64,000 nucleotides of DNA. Origin: Alistipes provencensis. Its GTDB lineage: Bacteria; Bacteroidota; Bacteroidia; Bacteroidales; Rikenellaceae. The stretch lies in NCBI RefSeq assembly GCF_900083545.1, contig NZ_LT559262.1, positions 1,650,397 to 1,714,396 on the forward strand. Reading direction: 5' to 3'. The position numbers were made by a program, and so were the translations under genes. Below, one piece after another: positions 37,419 through 46,046 of the stretch (its first letter is position 1; the number at the start of each line of letters is the position of its first letter). The notes below the pieces were generated by a model. The model had not been told where the DNA came from, searched no databases, and saw only the letters and a program-made list of their open reading frames with translations.

Positions 37419-37536
37419 CGACTGTCGCCGTCGGAGATTTTGTCGGGGCTGCCTGACTCCGCCTTGCGGGAGGAATGCGAAACATATGTAGTGGCGGACC
37501 GTTTTCTGTCCGCTTGAAGCGAAACCGCGACTCCTG

Positions 37537-37573
37537 TGCGGCCCATATTTTGGGGCCGCATACCGCTTTTTTT
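37537..37573 (+). terminator. Imperfect intrinsic terminator downstream of crcB
   Basis: Stem TGCGGCCC/GGGCCGCA with an 8-nt loop, then six bases and a T7 run. The gap before the T-run makes it weaker than a classic terminator. Confidence 0.45.
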
Positions 37574-37577
37574 GCCG

Positions 37578-37585
37578 TACTTTTG
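37578..37585 (+). promoter_or_regulatory. Putative -7 promoter box of the truncated integrase
   Basis: TACTTTTG matches TAnnTTTG, 27 bp before the ATG of the integrase fragment. Confidence 0.45.
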
Positions 37586-37612
37586 TCCGAATAAACTATT
37601 TCAGAGAGAATA

Positions 37613-37708
37613 ATGGCAAGCGTAAAATTGATGCTCAATCGCCACCGCGCCCTGAAAAGCGGAGCTTACCCGCTGGTGTTCCAGCTCATCCACCGGCGCC
37701 CTCGATAG
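37613..37708 (+). pseudogene. Truncated tyrosine recombinase (integrase), first 31 residues
   Basis: The peptide MASVKLMLNRHRALKSGAYP, followed by LVFQLIHRR, matches the start of the arm-type DNA-binding domain of Bacteroidetes mobile-element integrases. It stops after 31 codons (RRPR then TAG), and the catalytic domain is not found in any frame downstream. It therefore looks like the cut end of an integrase gene left by a deletion or by imprecise loss of an integrated element. An upstream promoter box is still present. Confidence 0.6.
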
Positions 37709-37817
37709 GGTAGTGCGCCGGAGCTTCCCTGCCGGGACAGGGCGATCTCCGGCTTCCGGAATCGGATTCTGCGTCCCTTTTCCGACAGTACCGTTTGTCG
37801 GCGGGCGAGGTGCTGCC

Positions 37818-38075
37818 GTCTCCGAACGTATCCTTCACGAGATTCGCAATACGGATAAGTGTATCGCCGAGATCGCTGTGGATTACGGTTTTGCTACGCC
37901 GTCCTACTTTACTACATTCTGCAAACAATATTTCGGACAGACGCCTACGGTGCTCCGTCGCCGCTCGGAGCTCCTGCATTCCGACTCTTGGGGCGGACGT
38001 CTCTCCGTCACAGGACCGTCCGTAATAGATCGGACCCGTGAGACGGCCGAACACGCATCGAATCTCAGAGGATGA
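37818..38075 (+). pseudogene. AraC-family regulator remnant (C-terminal HTH)
   Basis: This frame encodes an AraC-type second helix-turn-helix: ILHEIRNTDKCIAEIAVDYG, then FATPSYFTTFCKQYFGQTP. The first half of the DNA-binding domain and any sensing domain are missing, and the residues after RRRSE do not look conserved. It lies 110 bp from the truncated integrase and probably belongs to the same decayed insertion. The stretch between 38076 and 38400 shows no gene I can support; a signal-peptide-like frame starts at 38099 but degenerates. Confidence 0.6.
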
Positions 38076-38400
38076 TTGAAAAACAATATTTGTTGCTTAT
38101 GAGAATAAAAAGACTGATTTTATCATTGTTGCTGCTCGGATACTGTTGTTTGGTTTCCGGAGGGGAATTACTCTCCGCAGTCCCGGTGGGAGCTGCTGCC
38201 GGTTTGCGGCAGGGCGTGGGTGCGTTGGAGCGCTTGCGGACGAGCCCTGCAGAACGGCCCGTTTTTCGGCTCCGTTCCCTTTCGTGCTCCCGCGAGTTTG
38301 CCGCGAACTGCTTTCCGCTTTCGGTTCGGAGAATCGAACGAAGCCTTTGCAAAACGATGATATACAGTCGATTTTCTTCTTTTTGCACCGAACGGGCAAC

Positions 38401-38430
38401 AAAAAAGGAACCTCGGAAAAAGGCTCCTTT
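38401..38430 (-). terminator. Terminator of tRNA-Leu
   Basis: On the minus strand AAGGAGCC pairs with GGTTCCTT (one G-U pair) around a 9-nt loop and runs into T6, directly after the tRNA 3' end. Confidence 0.7.
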
Positions 38431-38431
38431 G

Positions 38432-38513
38432 TGCGGATAAAGGGACTCGAACCCCCACGCCGTAAGGCATCAGATCCTAAGTCTGACGTGGCTACCAATT
38501 ACACCATATCCGC
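38432..38513 (-). tRNA. tRNA-Leu(UAG)
   Basis: An 82-nt tRNA with acceptor stem GCGGATA/TATCCGC, anticodon arm TCAGA-CTTAGGA-TCTGA giving anticodon UAG, a long variable arm as expected for leucine, and a T arm GGGGGTTCGAGTCCC. CCA is not encoded. It has its own promoter and terminator. Its 3' side faces the integrase/AraC remnants, as expected if an element once used it as an attachment site. Confidence 0.95.
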
Positions 38514-38523
38514 ATCGGTAAGA

Positions 38524-38553
38524 CAAAGGTAGGCAAAAATTCACAAATAGCAA
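38524..38553 (-). promoter_or_regulatory. Promoter of tRNA-Leu
   Basis: On the minus strand TTG, a 19-bp spacer and TACCTTTG, which is an exact TAnnTTTG match ending 11 bp before the tRNA 5' end. Confidence 0.65.
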
Positions 38554-38584
38554 TCGGCGACGGGGATTATCCGGGTTTTTTGGT

Positions 38585-38592
38585 TATTTTTG
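38585..38592 (+). promoter_or_regulatory. Putative -7 promoter box of the FAD oxidoreductase operon
   Basis: TATTTTTG matches TAnnTTTG and lies 18 bp before the ATG at 38611. Confidence 0.5.
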
Positions 38593-38610
38593 TAGACAAA
38601 ATTCTATAAT

Positions 38611-40164
<1,554 letters not shown>

Positions 40165-40167
40165 CCG

Positions 40168-41043
40168 ATGGAACCGAAAATCAGTGTTATCATTCCGGTC
40201 TACAACGTTGAGCCGTTTCTGGCCCGGTGTCTGGACAGCGTGGTGGGGCAGACCCTGCGCGATATCGAGATCATCTGTGTCGACGACGGAAGTCCCGACC
40301 GCTCGATCGACATCCTGAACCGCTATGCGGCCGGGGATGCGCGTATCCGCGTGATCTCGCAGGAAAACCGCGGACTGGGCGGCGCCCGCAACCGCGGGTT
40401 CGATGCCGCGGCGGGGGAGTTCATCCTCTTTGTCGATTCCGACGACTGGATCGATGCGGCCTACTGCGAGCGGCTCTACGAAGCGGCCCGGGAGGCGGGG
40501 GCCGATGTGGCGTGCGCCTCGATGCTGAAGATACGTCCGTCGTATTCGAAATGGACGATCCGTTACACCGAGCGGCAGGTGGTTGCCGATGCGCAGGAGA
40601 AATTCCGCATCTGCCGCTGCCCGCCCGATTTCTATGTGATGAACAAGCTCCTGCGCCGGGAGATGCTGCTGCGGCTGGGGCTGCGTTTCCGCGAACGGGT
40701 CTGCTACGAGGATGTCGAATACACGATGCGCGTGCTGTGCGAAGGCGGGAACGTGGTGACGGTGCCCGACGTGGTGTACCGATATGTGGTGAACGCCACC
40801 TCGATCACCAAGAGCCGCCAGACACCGAAAAAACAGCAGGACAAATATCTGGCCCATAAGGCATTCGCCGACTATATGGCGGCGCACGGGTTGCATCTGG
40901 ATGCGCGGTTTCGTCACATCACCCGCCGTACCTACGACCGTTGGGGAATCACATGGCTGAAACTCAAGGAGTGCGGCGACCGGCAGACTTTCCGGCTGTT
41001 CGACCTGATTCCGATCTGGTGGCGGCGCGCCGCCGACAAATAA
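40168..41043 (+). CDS. GT2 family glycosyltransferase
   Basis: A 291-residue GT-A enzyme with N-terminal ISVIIPVYNVEPFLARCLDS, the nucleotide-binding DDGSPDRS, the DXD-type FVDSDDWID and the downstream CYEDVEYTMR. It transfers a sugar from a nucleotide sugar, probably in cell-surface polysaccharide synthesis. It lies between the FAD oxidoreductase and the Stealth gene with small gaps (3 and 8 bp), so all three form one unit. Confidence 0.93.
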   Translation: MEPKISVIIPVYNVEPFLARCLDSVVGQTLRDIEIICVDDGSPDRSIDILNRYAAGDARIRVISQENRGLGGARNRGFDAAAGEFILFVDSDDWIDAAYCERLYEAAREAGADVACASMLKIRPSYSKWTIRYTERQVVADAQEKFRICRCPPDFYVMNKLLRREMLLRLGLRFRERVCYEDVEYTMRVLCEGGNVVTVPDVVYRYVVNATSITKSRQTPKKQQDKYLAHKAFADYMAAHGLHLDARFRHITRRTYDRWGITWLKLKECGDRQTFRLFDLIPIWWRRAADK

Positions 41044-41051
41044 ACGAGGCT

Positions 41052-42014
41052 ATGGAGATTGATCTGGTGTACCTCTGGGTCGACGGCAACGACCCCGTGT
41101 GGCTGGCGAAGAAGAATACTTACCTGCCTGCCGACAGGCAGGTGGACCCCGAAGCGGCGGGGGAGTGCCGTTTTGTCGAGAACGACGAACTGCGCTATTC
41201 GCTGCGTTCGGCGGAGCGTTATGCGCCGTGGATTCGCCGCGTCTACATCCTGACCGACGACCAGACGCCCGCGTGGCTCGATACGTCGAACCCGCGTGTG
41301 CGGGTGGTTTCCCACCGCGAGATCATGCCTGCGGAGATTCTGCCCGTCTTCAACTCCTGTACGATCGAGCTGTTTCTGCCCCGGATTCCCGATCTGGCCG
41401 AGCATTTCCTCTATGCCAACGACGATATGTTCTTCAGCCGTCCCGTCGGTCCCGGCTTCTTCTTCGATGACGCGGGACGCCCCGTCGTGCGGCTCAAGAA
41501 ACAATCGCTGAAACGGCACGACGACGATATCTACTGCCACACGATCCTGCGCATGCAGGAGTTGGTGCGGGCCCGCTGCGGCCGTTGCTCCGAACTGGCG
41601 CCCCATCATAACGTCGACGCCTACCGCCGCAGCGATTTCCTCGCCGCCCTCGAGGTGTTCCGCGACGAGCTGGCGCCCACGGAGCACCATCGTTTCCGCT
41701 CGCGCGACGACTGGCAGCGTTCGCTGGTGCTCTACCATGCGCTCGCCCGCGGGGAGGCTTCGCTGCGCGAGGTCACGCGGTATAACAAGCTCGAAACCCC
41801 CGTGCAGCGGCTTCGCGCCCTCTTCGGCGTCGGCTGCGGGAGCGACTCGCGCTGCATTCCCGCCTATACGCCGGATTTGGATGCGGTGATGGAGAAGTAC
41901 GACCCGTCGCTGTTCTGCCTGAACGACGACGCCCGGATGACCGATGAGGACCGGTTCCGGGTACGACAATTCCTCGGGAGGTTGTTTCCCGAAAAATCTT
42001 CGTTCGAAAAATAG
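41052..42014 (+). CDS. Stealth-type capsular polysaccharide phosphotransferase
   Basis: A 320-residue protein. The start at 41052 puts the Stealth CR1 motif DLVYLWVDGNDPVW at the N-terminus; the longer frame overlaps the previous gene. CR2 is ELRYSLRSAERYAPWIRRVY followed by ILTDDQTPAWL. Further conserved parts are FLPRIPDLAEHFLYANDDMFF and LAPHHNVDAY. Stealth proteins are sugar-1-phosphate transferases in capsule synthesis. A 22-bp perfect palindrome at 41123-41144 is embedded in a linker between CR1 and CR2. Confidence 0.9.
   Translation: MEIDLVYLWVDGNDPVWLAKKNTYLPADRQVDPEAAGECRFVENDELRYSLRSAERYAPWIRRVYILTDDQTPAWLDTSNPRVRVVSHREIMPAEILPVFNSCTIELFLPRIPDLAEHFLYANDDMFFSRPVGPGFFFDDAGRPVVRLKKQSLKRHDDDIYCHTILRMQELVRARCGRCSELAPHHNVDAYRRSDFLAALEVFRDELAPTEHHRFRSRDDWQRSLVLYHALARGEASLREVTRYNKLETPVQRLRALFGVGCGSDSRCIPAYTPDLDAVMEKYDPSLFCLNDDARMTDEDRFRVRQFLGRLFPEKSSFEK
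41123..41144. repeat. Short palindromic repeat inside the Stealth gene
   Basis: ACCTGCCTG, a 4-nt centre and CAGGCAGGT form a perfect inverted repeat that encodes LPADRQV. It falls in a variable linker of the protein and resembles palindromic repeats that insert into genes without breaking the frame. Confidence 0.6.
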
Positions 42015-42040
42015 AGGAATAGGGTACTCCGGCAGGAGAA

Positions 42041-42874
42041 TCAGCCGCCGACAACGACGGCTGCGCCTTTTCCGGCATAGGTGATGCGCGGCGTCAGGTG
42101 TCGGTCGAGGCCCTTTTCGCAGCGCATGCGGTGTTCGCGGATGCTCTCCAGATAGCGCAGTTCGTTGACGGCGCAGTTGTCGCGGGAGGCTTTGTCGTGG
42201 TGGAGATGGAACGCGACACCTTGGAACTTCATGCGCCGCTGCTGCACGCCGCTGTTGTTCAGGCGCAGTCCCAGTTCCGTATCCTCGTACCCCCATCCTT
42301 CGAATCCCTCGTCGAATCCGTTGACGCGGATCAGGTCCCGGCGCCACAGCCCCAGATTGCAGCTTCTGGGCGCCTGCGAGGGCGCGATCATGCGGTAGAC
42401 GATGGCCATGATGGGTACGCGCATGACGTTGTTGCTGTTGCGCACGCCCTTGGTCAGCGCCGTCAGCGAGGTGATCTCGCCGCTGAGGACCTTCTCGGTC
42501 AGCATTTCGGTGATGATGCCGCGGGAGCCCGAAACGTAGCAGCCTTCCCGGGCAAAGAGAATGTGGTCCTGAATGAAGTTGCGCTGCAGGATCAGATCGC
42601 CGTCGACATGGATGATGTAGTCACCGGAACTGGCGGCGATGGCCTTGTTGCGGATGGCTGCGACCCGAAATCCCCGGTCTTCGTGCCAGATGTGGTGCAC
42701 GGGAACCGGTGAGATGTTCTGGAAGTGCCTCACGACGTCGCGGGTGCTGATGCCCGACCCGTCGTCCGCGACCAGAATCTCGGAGGGCATGACGGTCTGC
42801 TGCATCACGCTGTCGAGACACAGGTAAAGCGCCCGCGGCCAATTGTAAGTAGTAATGATCAACGATACAGTCAT
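42041..42874 (-). CDS. GT2 family glycosyltransferase with galactosyltransferase-type C-terminus
   Basis: A 277-residue GT-A enzyme with VSLIITTYNWPRALYLCLDS, DDGSG, HVDGDLILQ (the DXD motif) and the GT7-like C-terminal motif GFEGWGYEDTELGLRL. Such proteins add hexoses in LPS, O-antigen or capsule chains. It is transcribed towards the Stealth gene and converges with it. A promoter box lies about 115 bp upstream, and the leader holds an 11-bp inverted repeat. Confidence 0.93.
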   Translation of the reverse strand: MTVSLIITTYNWPRALYLCLDSVMQQTVMPSEILVADDGSGISTRDVVRHFQNISPVPVHHIWHEDRGFRVAAIRNKAIAASSGDYIIHVDGDLILQRNFIQDHILFAREGCYVSGSRGIITEMLTEKVLSGEITSLTALTKGVRNSNNVMRVPIMAIVYRMIAPSQAPRSCNLGLWRRDLIRVNGFDEGFEGWGYEDTELGLRLNNSGVQQRRMKFQGVAFHLHHDKASRDNCAVNELRYLESIREHRMRCEKGLDRHLTPRITYAGKGAAVVVGG

Positions 42875-42920
42875 CGTACTGGTATAAATTGGTTAGGTTG
42901 TAGGGTAAGGCACTGTTGAA

Positions 42921-42950
42921 TCCGCAAAATCTCTGCCGGGATTTTGCGGA
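42921..42950. promoter_or_regulatory. 11-bp inverted repeat in the leader of the GT2 gene
   Basis: TCCGCAAAATC (42921-42931) and GATTTTGCGGA (42940-42950) are perfect complements with an 8-nt centre. There is no T-tract on either side. It lies between the promoter box and the ATG of the minus-strand GT2 gene, so it could be an RNA hairpin or a repressor site. Confidence 0.45.
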
Positions 42951-42988
42951 AAATCCTGTTTGCAATAGAGGCTGTCGAAATCATTCGG

Positions 42989-42996
42989 CAAAAGTA
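42989..42996 (-). promoter_or_regulatory. Putative -7 promoter box of the GT2 gene
   Basis: On the minus strand TACTTTTG matches TAnnTTTG, 115 bp upstream of the ATG. From here to 43198 the sequence is AT-rich and shows no gene. Confidence 0.5.
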
Positions 42997-43198
42997 GCAA
43001 TTTTATCTGTTACGAACAGCATATAACAATTTTATTCTTTAAATGCCGTATTTCCGAAATACTGCATGCTTTCCGGCGAAAAATCTTTCGGATTATCGCC
43101 GGAACAGTTGTTGACGTTGATTATCAAATACTTGTATTTCGCTGATGCAGGGTGTTATTAAAAAATATCAATAAATTTGAAAATTATTTTAATAAAAA

Positions 43199-43230
43199 CT
43201 TGCAAGGTCTGTTTTTTCGCCTTATCTTTG
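43199..43230 (+). promoter_or_regulatory. Promoter of small RNA gene 1
   Basis: CTTG (43199-43202), a 20-bp spacer and TATCTTTG (43223-43230), an exact -7 match. Confidence 0.7.
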
Positions 43231-43275
43231 CAGCGAAGTTTTAAGGTTCATTTAGGTTAGTAGTTTTAGGTTGGT
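43220..43275 (+). repeat. 56-bp promoter-plus-leader repeat, copy 1
   Basis: Matches 43629-43684 at 55 of 56 positions (one C/T difference). It covers the -7 box and the first 40 nt or so of the transcript, with three AGGTT words. Confidence 0.95.
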
Positions 43276-43328
43276 GAGGAAACTGTGGAAGAGGAACTCC
43301 GGTTCTGATTCCGGGTTTCCTTTTTTTT
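43236..43328 (+). ncRNA. Putative small RNA 1 (about 93 nt)
   Basis: A complete bacterial transcription unit without a credible ORF: promoter at 43199-43230, predicted start near 43236, a leader shared with the second unit, and a terminator at 43293-43328. Only about 30 nt are unique before the terminator stem. From 43329 to 43607 the sequence is T-rich, holds only an 86-codon frame with a TTG start and low-complexity residues, and is judged non-coding. The function is unknown. Confidence 0.6.
43293..43328 (+). terminator. Terminator of small RNA 1
   Basis: GGAACTCCGG pairs with CCGGGTTTCC (one mismatch and one G-U pair) around an 8-nt loop and is followed by T8. Confidence 0.7.
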
Positions 43329-43607
43329 ATTCCTGTTTTCCGGTGTCCGGGCATTTCGCCCGATGCGGTTTTCCTTTGTTTGCTTTTGCCCTTTTTCTGC
43401 GCTGTTTTTCCGGATCTCGCCCGGTCGGATGTTTATTTTGTGCCCTTTTTTGCAACCTCCCCGGGAACAGGCATTTCAACTGGTTTTTCAACCGGAAGTG
43501 GCTTATCCATAATTGCTTGCGAGAACGTTAGCTTAATCGGGTAAGTGAATTTGTCGGTTATCCAATGTTACCAAATTGTTAAATATATTTAAGATATTCA
43601 TAAAATA

Positions 43608-43639
43608 TTTGCATAAATGAAAAATGCCCCTTATCTTTG
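43608..43639 (+). promoter_or_regulatory. Promoter of small RNA gene 2
   Basis: TTTG (43608-43611), a 20-bp spacer and TATCTTTG (43632-43639), an exact match in both elements. Confidence 0.75.
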
Positions 43640-43684
43640 CAGTGAAGTTTTAAGGTTCATTTAGGTTAGTAGTTTTAGGTTGGT
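43629..43684 (+). repeat. 56-bp promoter-plus-leader repeat, copy 2
   Basis: The second copy of the 43220-43275 repeat, starting 409 bp downstream. Confidence 0.95.
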
Positions 43685-43840
43685 TGAGGAAATCGGCAGG
43701 TTGCAGCGGAAGATCCGTTGCTAAGACTTAAGAACGGTACTCGTTCGATGAGTCGAATACCTCCGATTGAACCTCATTTTTGGAGGGGGTGGTTCCCCGC
43801 CAAAAAAGAAGGTCCTAGTCGGGAGACTCGGACCTTTTTT
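43645..43840 (+). ncRNA. Putative structured small RNA 2 (about 196 nt)
   Basis: After the shared leader the RNA can fold into a closed domain: TGAGG (43685-43689) with CCTCA (43772-43776), and AATCGG (43691-43696) with CCGATT (43763-43768). These enclose a hairpin GCAGCGGA/TCCGTTGC (43703-43721) and a second hairpin around ACTC/GAGT. A GGGG/CCCC hairpin and a strong terminator follow. The size, the promoter-terminator layout and the lack of a reading frame are like those of 6S-type or other Bacteroidales small RNAs, but I could not match a family by eye. Confidence 0.65.
43809..43840 (+). terminator. Bidirectional terminator between small RNA 2 and the DUF3298-like gene
   Basis: AAGGTCC/GGACCTT with a further imperfect TAGTC/GACTC pairing and a short loop, followed by T6 on the plus strand. 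On the minus strand CTTTTTT follows shortly after, so it can serve both converging units. Confidence 0.85.
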
Positions 43841-43858
43841 CATTTCCGGCCGGCGTCC

Positions 43859-44599
43859 TCAGAGCCCGGCCAGCTCTTCGCGGGTCACCTCCACTTCGAC
43901 GCCCCCGAGCGCATAGCACCCTATTTCATACGGATTGTAGTCGAAAACGATGCTTTCGGCCGTGACGCGGAAGTTCTCCGTCGGGCCGATGTATTCGGGG
44001 AAGAATCCCGCGGCGGACAGCCCTTCGTCGTCCCGGGCGTCGTACTGCTCGTAGAGTTTCCGGCGGATCAGCCGGTCGAGGTTGTCCAGTTGCGTGTCGG
44101 TGAACAGGTCGGCCAAGGTGATTTCGTAGCCTCCGGCGAGTGAGTAGACGTAGTTGAAGCTGCCGTAGATGCCGTGTGCGCCGCCCGTGTAACTCGACCG
44201 CGTGATGGTGTAGGTGACGAGCGTATCCACGACGGCGCCCTCGGATTCAGCGGAGATCTCGTATTCCATGCCGGCGGAGCCTGCCGGCAGGCTGTCCGCG
44301 AGGTAGGTGTCGGCGATCTGGCCGATCGCGGCGGCGGCAGCCTCCTGCGCCGTGCCGGAGAATGCTTCCAGTTCGAAGAAATAGCCGATATTCGCCCGTT
44401 CGATCGCTGCAAGGGCGGGGGAGTCTTCGGTGTTGAGGATCGATGCGAAGCGGTATTCGATGTTGCAGGCGATTCCGTTGCGTTCGACGAGCGTGTCGGT
44501 GGCGGCGATGCCGAATTCGGGCTGTACGGGATGCTTCGTGCAGGAGACGACAGCGGCTGCTGCGATGGCGGCAAAGAGCGTTGAAAGGCGGATTTTCAT
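43859..44599 (-). CDS. DUF3298-like (RsiV-type) lipoprotein
   Basis: A 246-residue lipoprotein. The chosen start (44599) gives MKIRLSTLFAAIAAAAVVSC with a lipobox; the longer frame runs through the promoter. The C-terminal half holds SSYTGGAHGIYGSFNYVYSL, the ITLADLF motif and IVFDYNPYEIGCYALGGVEV, typical of the DUF3298/DUF4163 module also found in the anti-sigma factor RsiV. The N-terminal half resembles the paired DUF4163 part. No TM anchor or sigma-factor partner is present, so an anti-sigma role is not implied. Its function is unknown. Confidence 0.85.
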   Translation of the reverse strand: MKIRLSTLFAAIAAAAVVSCTKHPVQPEFGIAATDTLVERNGIACNIEYRFASILNTEDSPALAAIERANIGYFFELEAFSGTAQEAAAAAIGQIADTYLADSLPAGSAGMEYEISAESEGAVVDTLVTYTITRSSYTGGAHGIYGSFNYVYSLAGGYEITLADLFTDTQLDNLDRLIRRKLYEQYDARDDEGLSAAGFFPEYIGPTENFRVTAESIVFDYNPYEIGCYALGGVEVEVTREELAGL

Positions 44600-44622
44600 G
44601 GCGGAAAGGATTTTATTTAGTT

Positions 44623-44630
44623 TAAAGATA
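44623..44630 (-). promoter_or_regulatory. Putative -7 promoter box of the DUF3298-like gene
   Basis: The minus-strand sequence TATCTTTA matches TAnnTTT(G) except for the last base, 24 bp before the ATG. Confidence 0.45.
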
Positions 44631-44690
44631 GTCAAAAAGTGGGTTTGGAGGGCCTTTTGCGAAAAAAAATCGCAGTTTTCGGCGGAAAAT

Positions 44691-44721
44691 TTTGCAGATT
44701 TAAAAGAAGCCCTTATCTTTG
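44691..44721 (+). promoter_or_regulatory. Promoter of tRNA-Glu
   Basis: TTTG (44691-44694), a 19-bp spacer and TATCTTTG (44714-44721). Both elements match exactly. The tRNA starts 17 bp further on. Confidence 0.8.
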
Positions 44722-44738
44722 CACCACAAAACTGAACC

Positions 44739-44813
44739 GGTGGATTCATCTAAGGGTTAGGATACATGCCTCTCACGCATGACATAGGGGTTCGAATCCC
44801 CTATCCACTACCA
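44739..44813 (+). tRNA. tRNA-Glu(CUC)
   Basis: A 75-nt tRNA including an encoded CCA. The anticodon arm CATGC-CTCTCAC-GCATG gives anticodon CUC. The T arm is AGGGGTTCGAATCCCCT. The acceptor stem is GGTGGAT/ATCCACT with a terminal G-U pair. Confidence 0.95.
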
Positions 44814-44819
44814 AATCGG

Positions 44820-44848
44820 ACGGCTGCACGCGAGTGCGGCCGTTTTTT
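44820..44848 (+). terminator. Terminator of tRNA-Glu
   Basis: ACGGCTGCAC/GTGCGGCCGT (one G-U pair) with a 4-nt loop, followed by T6. Confidence 0.85.
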
Positions 44849-44941
44849 GCATGTGTCGTATTCTCTTTTCTTTGTTCCGGATTTCTTTCGTTGATGAAAT
44901 ACGCTGTTTCGTCGGTAAAATGCGCTGATCGGTTGAATTTA

Positions 44942-44973
44942 TTTGCCGTCGTCATTCCCGGAACCTAATTTTA
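44942..44973 (+). promoter_or_regulatory. Putative promoter of the small lipoprotein gene
   Basis: TTTG (44942-44945), a 20-bp spacer and TAATTTTA (44966-44973), one base from the -7 consensus and 40 bp before the ATG. Confidence 0.5.
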
Positions 44974-45013
44974 CGGCGACTGGAATTTTGGGATTCATTT
45001 TAATTTAAAGACT

Positions 45014-45529
45014 ATGAAGAGATTAATGTGCCTGACCATGGCTGTTGCCATGACCATGGGCGCTGCATTCCTTGTGGGTTGCAGCGACGACGATGACAAC
45101 GGAAAGCATGCTGCGCCGACGCTTACGCTCAAGGGCGGCGACATCAAGGCGGTTCACGAGATCAAACCGACCATGTCGGTGGTGGTGGACGTGACGGCGC
45201 CCGCCGGAATTTCCGACCTCACGGTGAAAATCGAGTCGCCCTGCCTGACGGCCGAGGTGCTCGGCGAGCTGGGTCTGGCCCAGACGATGAGCTTGGTGAA
45301 CCCGGCTACGCCGGAGATCGCTGCTGGCCTTAAGGGGCTCGAGTTTCCCGTGGGCGACGATGTGAAGAACAAGACTTCGCTGTCGATCAACATTTCGCAG
45401 TTGGTGCCGCTGATTGCGGTGATCTACAATCAGGATTCGAACCACAATTTTGTATTGACGGCTACCGATGCCGACAATCAGAAGAGTGTCGAAACGCTGA
45501 AATTCCACCTGACGCCGGTGGTACAGTAG
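45014..45529 (+). CDS. Small lipoprotein of unknown function
   Basis: A 171-residue protein with a lipoprotein signal (AFLVGC near residue 23) followed by the acidic stretch SDDDD, which in Bacteroidetes can favour surface export. The remainder looks like one beta-sandwich domain (VVVDVTAPAGISDLTVKIES, SLSINISQLVPLIAVI, NFVLTATDADNQKSV) of the kind seen in surface-exposed adhesin-like modules. It stands alone between tRNA-Glu and hpf, with its own promoter and terminator. I do not recognise the family. Confidence 0.8.
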   Translation: MKRLMCLTMAVAMTMGAAFLVGCSDDDDNGKHAAPTLTLKGGDIKAVHEIKPTMSVVVDVTAPAGISDLTVKIESPCLTAEVLGELGLAQTMSLVNPATPEIAAGLKGLEFPVGDDVKNKTSLSINISQLVPLIAVIYNQDSNHNFVLTATDADNQKSVETLKFHLTPVVQ

Positions 45530-45569
45530 TATTATCCCGTGCCGCCGGAGATCCAGCCGGCCGGGGTAT

Positions 45570-45637
45570 TCCCGGGACGAGACCCGCATGGAGCGGGGTG
45601 GTGAGTAGGTCAGGTAATTTCGTCCCGGGATTTTTTT
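45570..45637 (+). terminator. Terminator of the small lipoprotein gene
   Basis: A perfect 11-bp stem TCCCGGGACGA/TCGTCCCGGGA encloses about 39 nt that contain a smaller hairpin, and T7 follows. The large loop is unusual for a plain terminator. Confidence 0.75.
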
Positions 45638-45652
45638 GTCCGCTCCGTTCCT

Positions 45653-45692
45653 GAAAAATGCGACGGCCGCCTTTTCAAGAGGCGGCCGTCGC
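45653..45692 (-). terminator. Terminator of hpf
   Basis: A perfect 13-bp stem GCGACGGCCGCCT/AGGCGGCCGTCGC with a 7-nt loop. On the minus strand it is followed by ATTTTTC. Confidence 0.8.
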
Positions 45693-45727
45693 GGCGTTCA
45701 GTTAGTTAAGGTTAAGGTTGGTGGGGT

Positions 45728-46024
45728 TTATTTTTCAGTTTTCGCTTTGAATTTCTCCAACTGGCGCTTCAGGGCGTCGATGGCTTCGTCCACCGACTCT
45801 TCGAAGGCTTTCGACTGGTGGCAGGCCACCAGATCCTCGCCCGGCATGTGCAGCGTGATGGTTGCGAATTTGTTTCCTTTTTCGTGGTCCTTATCGAGTT
45901 TGAGAATGACCTCGGCTCCCGTCGAGCGCTCCGCAAAGCGGTCCAACTTCGCCATCTTGGCATTCACGAATTCGACCAGCCGCTTGTCGGCGTCGAATTT
46001 CACGGATTGAATCTGTACGTTCAT
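45728..46024 (-). CDS. hpf: Ribosome hibernation-promoting factor (HPF/RaiA family, short form)
   Basis: A 98-residue protein beginning MNVQIQSVKFDADKRLVEFV with the HPF beta-alpha-beta fold and the basic second helix SVDEAIDALKRQLEKFKAK. It binds the 30S decoding region and stores ribosomes as dimers in slow growth. It lacks the C-terminal dimerisation domain of long HPF. It lies 22 bp after xerC, so the two are probably co-transcribed. A strong terminator follows. Confidence 0.93.
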   Translation of the reverse strand: MNVQIQSVKFDADKRLVEFVNAKMAKLDRFAERSTGAEVILKLDKDHEKGNKFATITLHMPGEDLVACHQSKAFEESVDEAIDALKRQLEKFKAKTEK

Positions 46025-46046
46025 AGCCTTATATTATAAAAGTTAA

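Noticed and set aside
38099..38440. A signal-peptide-like frame beginning MRIKRLILSLLLLGYCC
   Set aside because: After about 30 residues it loses protein-like composition and runs into the tRNA-Leu terminator. It is more likely a remnant or chance.
43271..43531. An 86-codon frame between the two small-RNA units
   Set aside because: It starts with TTG inside the RNA leader, crosses the terminator and has Phe/Cys/Pro-rich low-complexity composition.
43718..44143. A 141-codon frame across the small-RNA terminator and the DUF3298-like gene
   Set aside because: It overlaps a clear terminator and an antisense real gene and has no recognisable domain.
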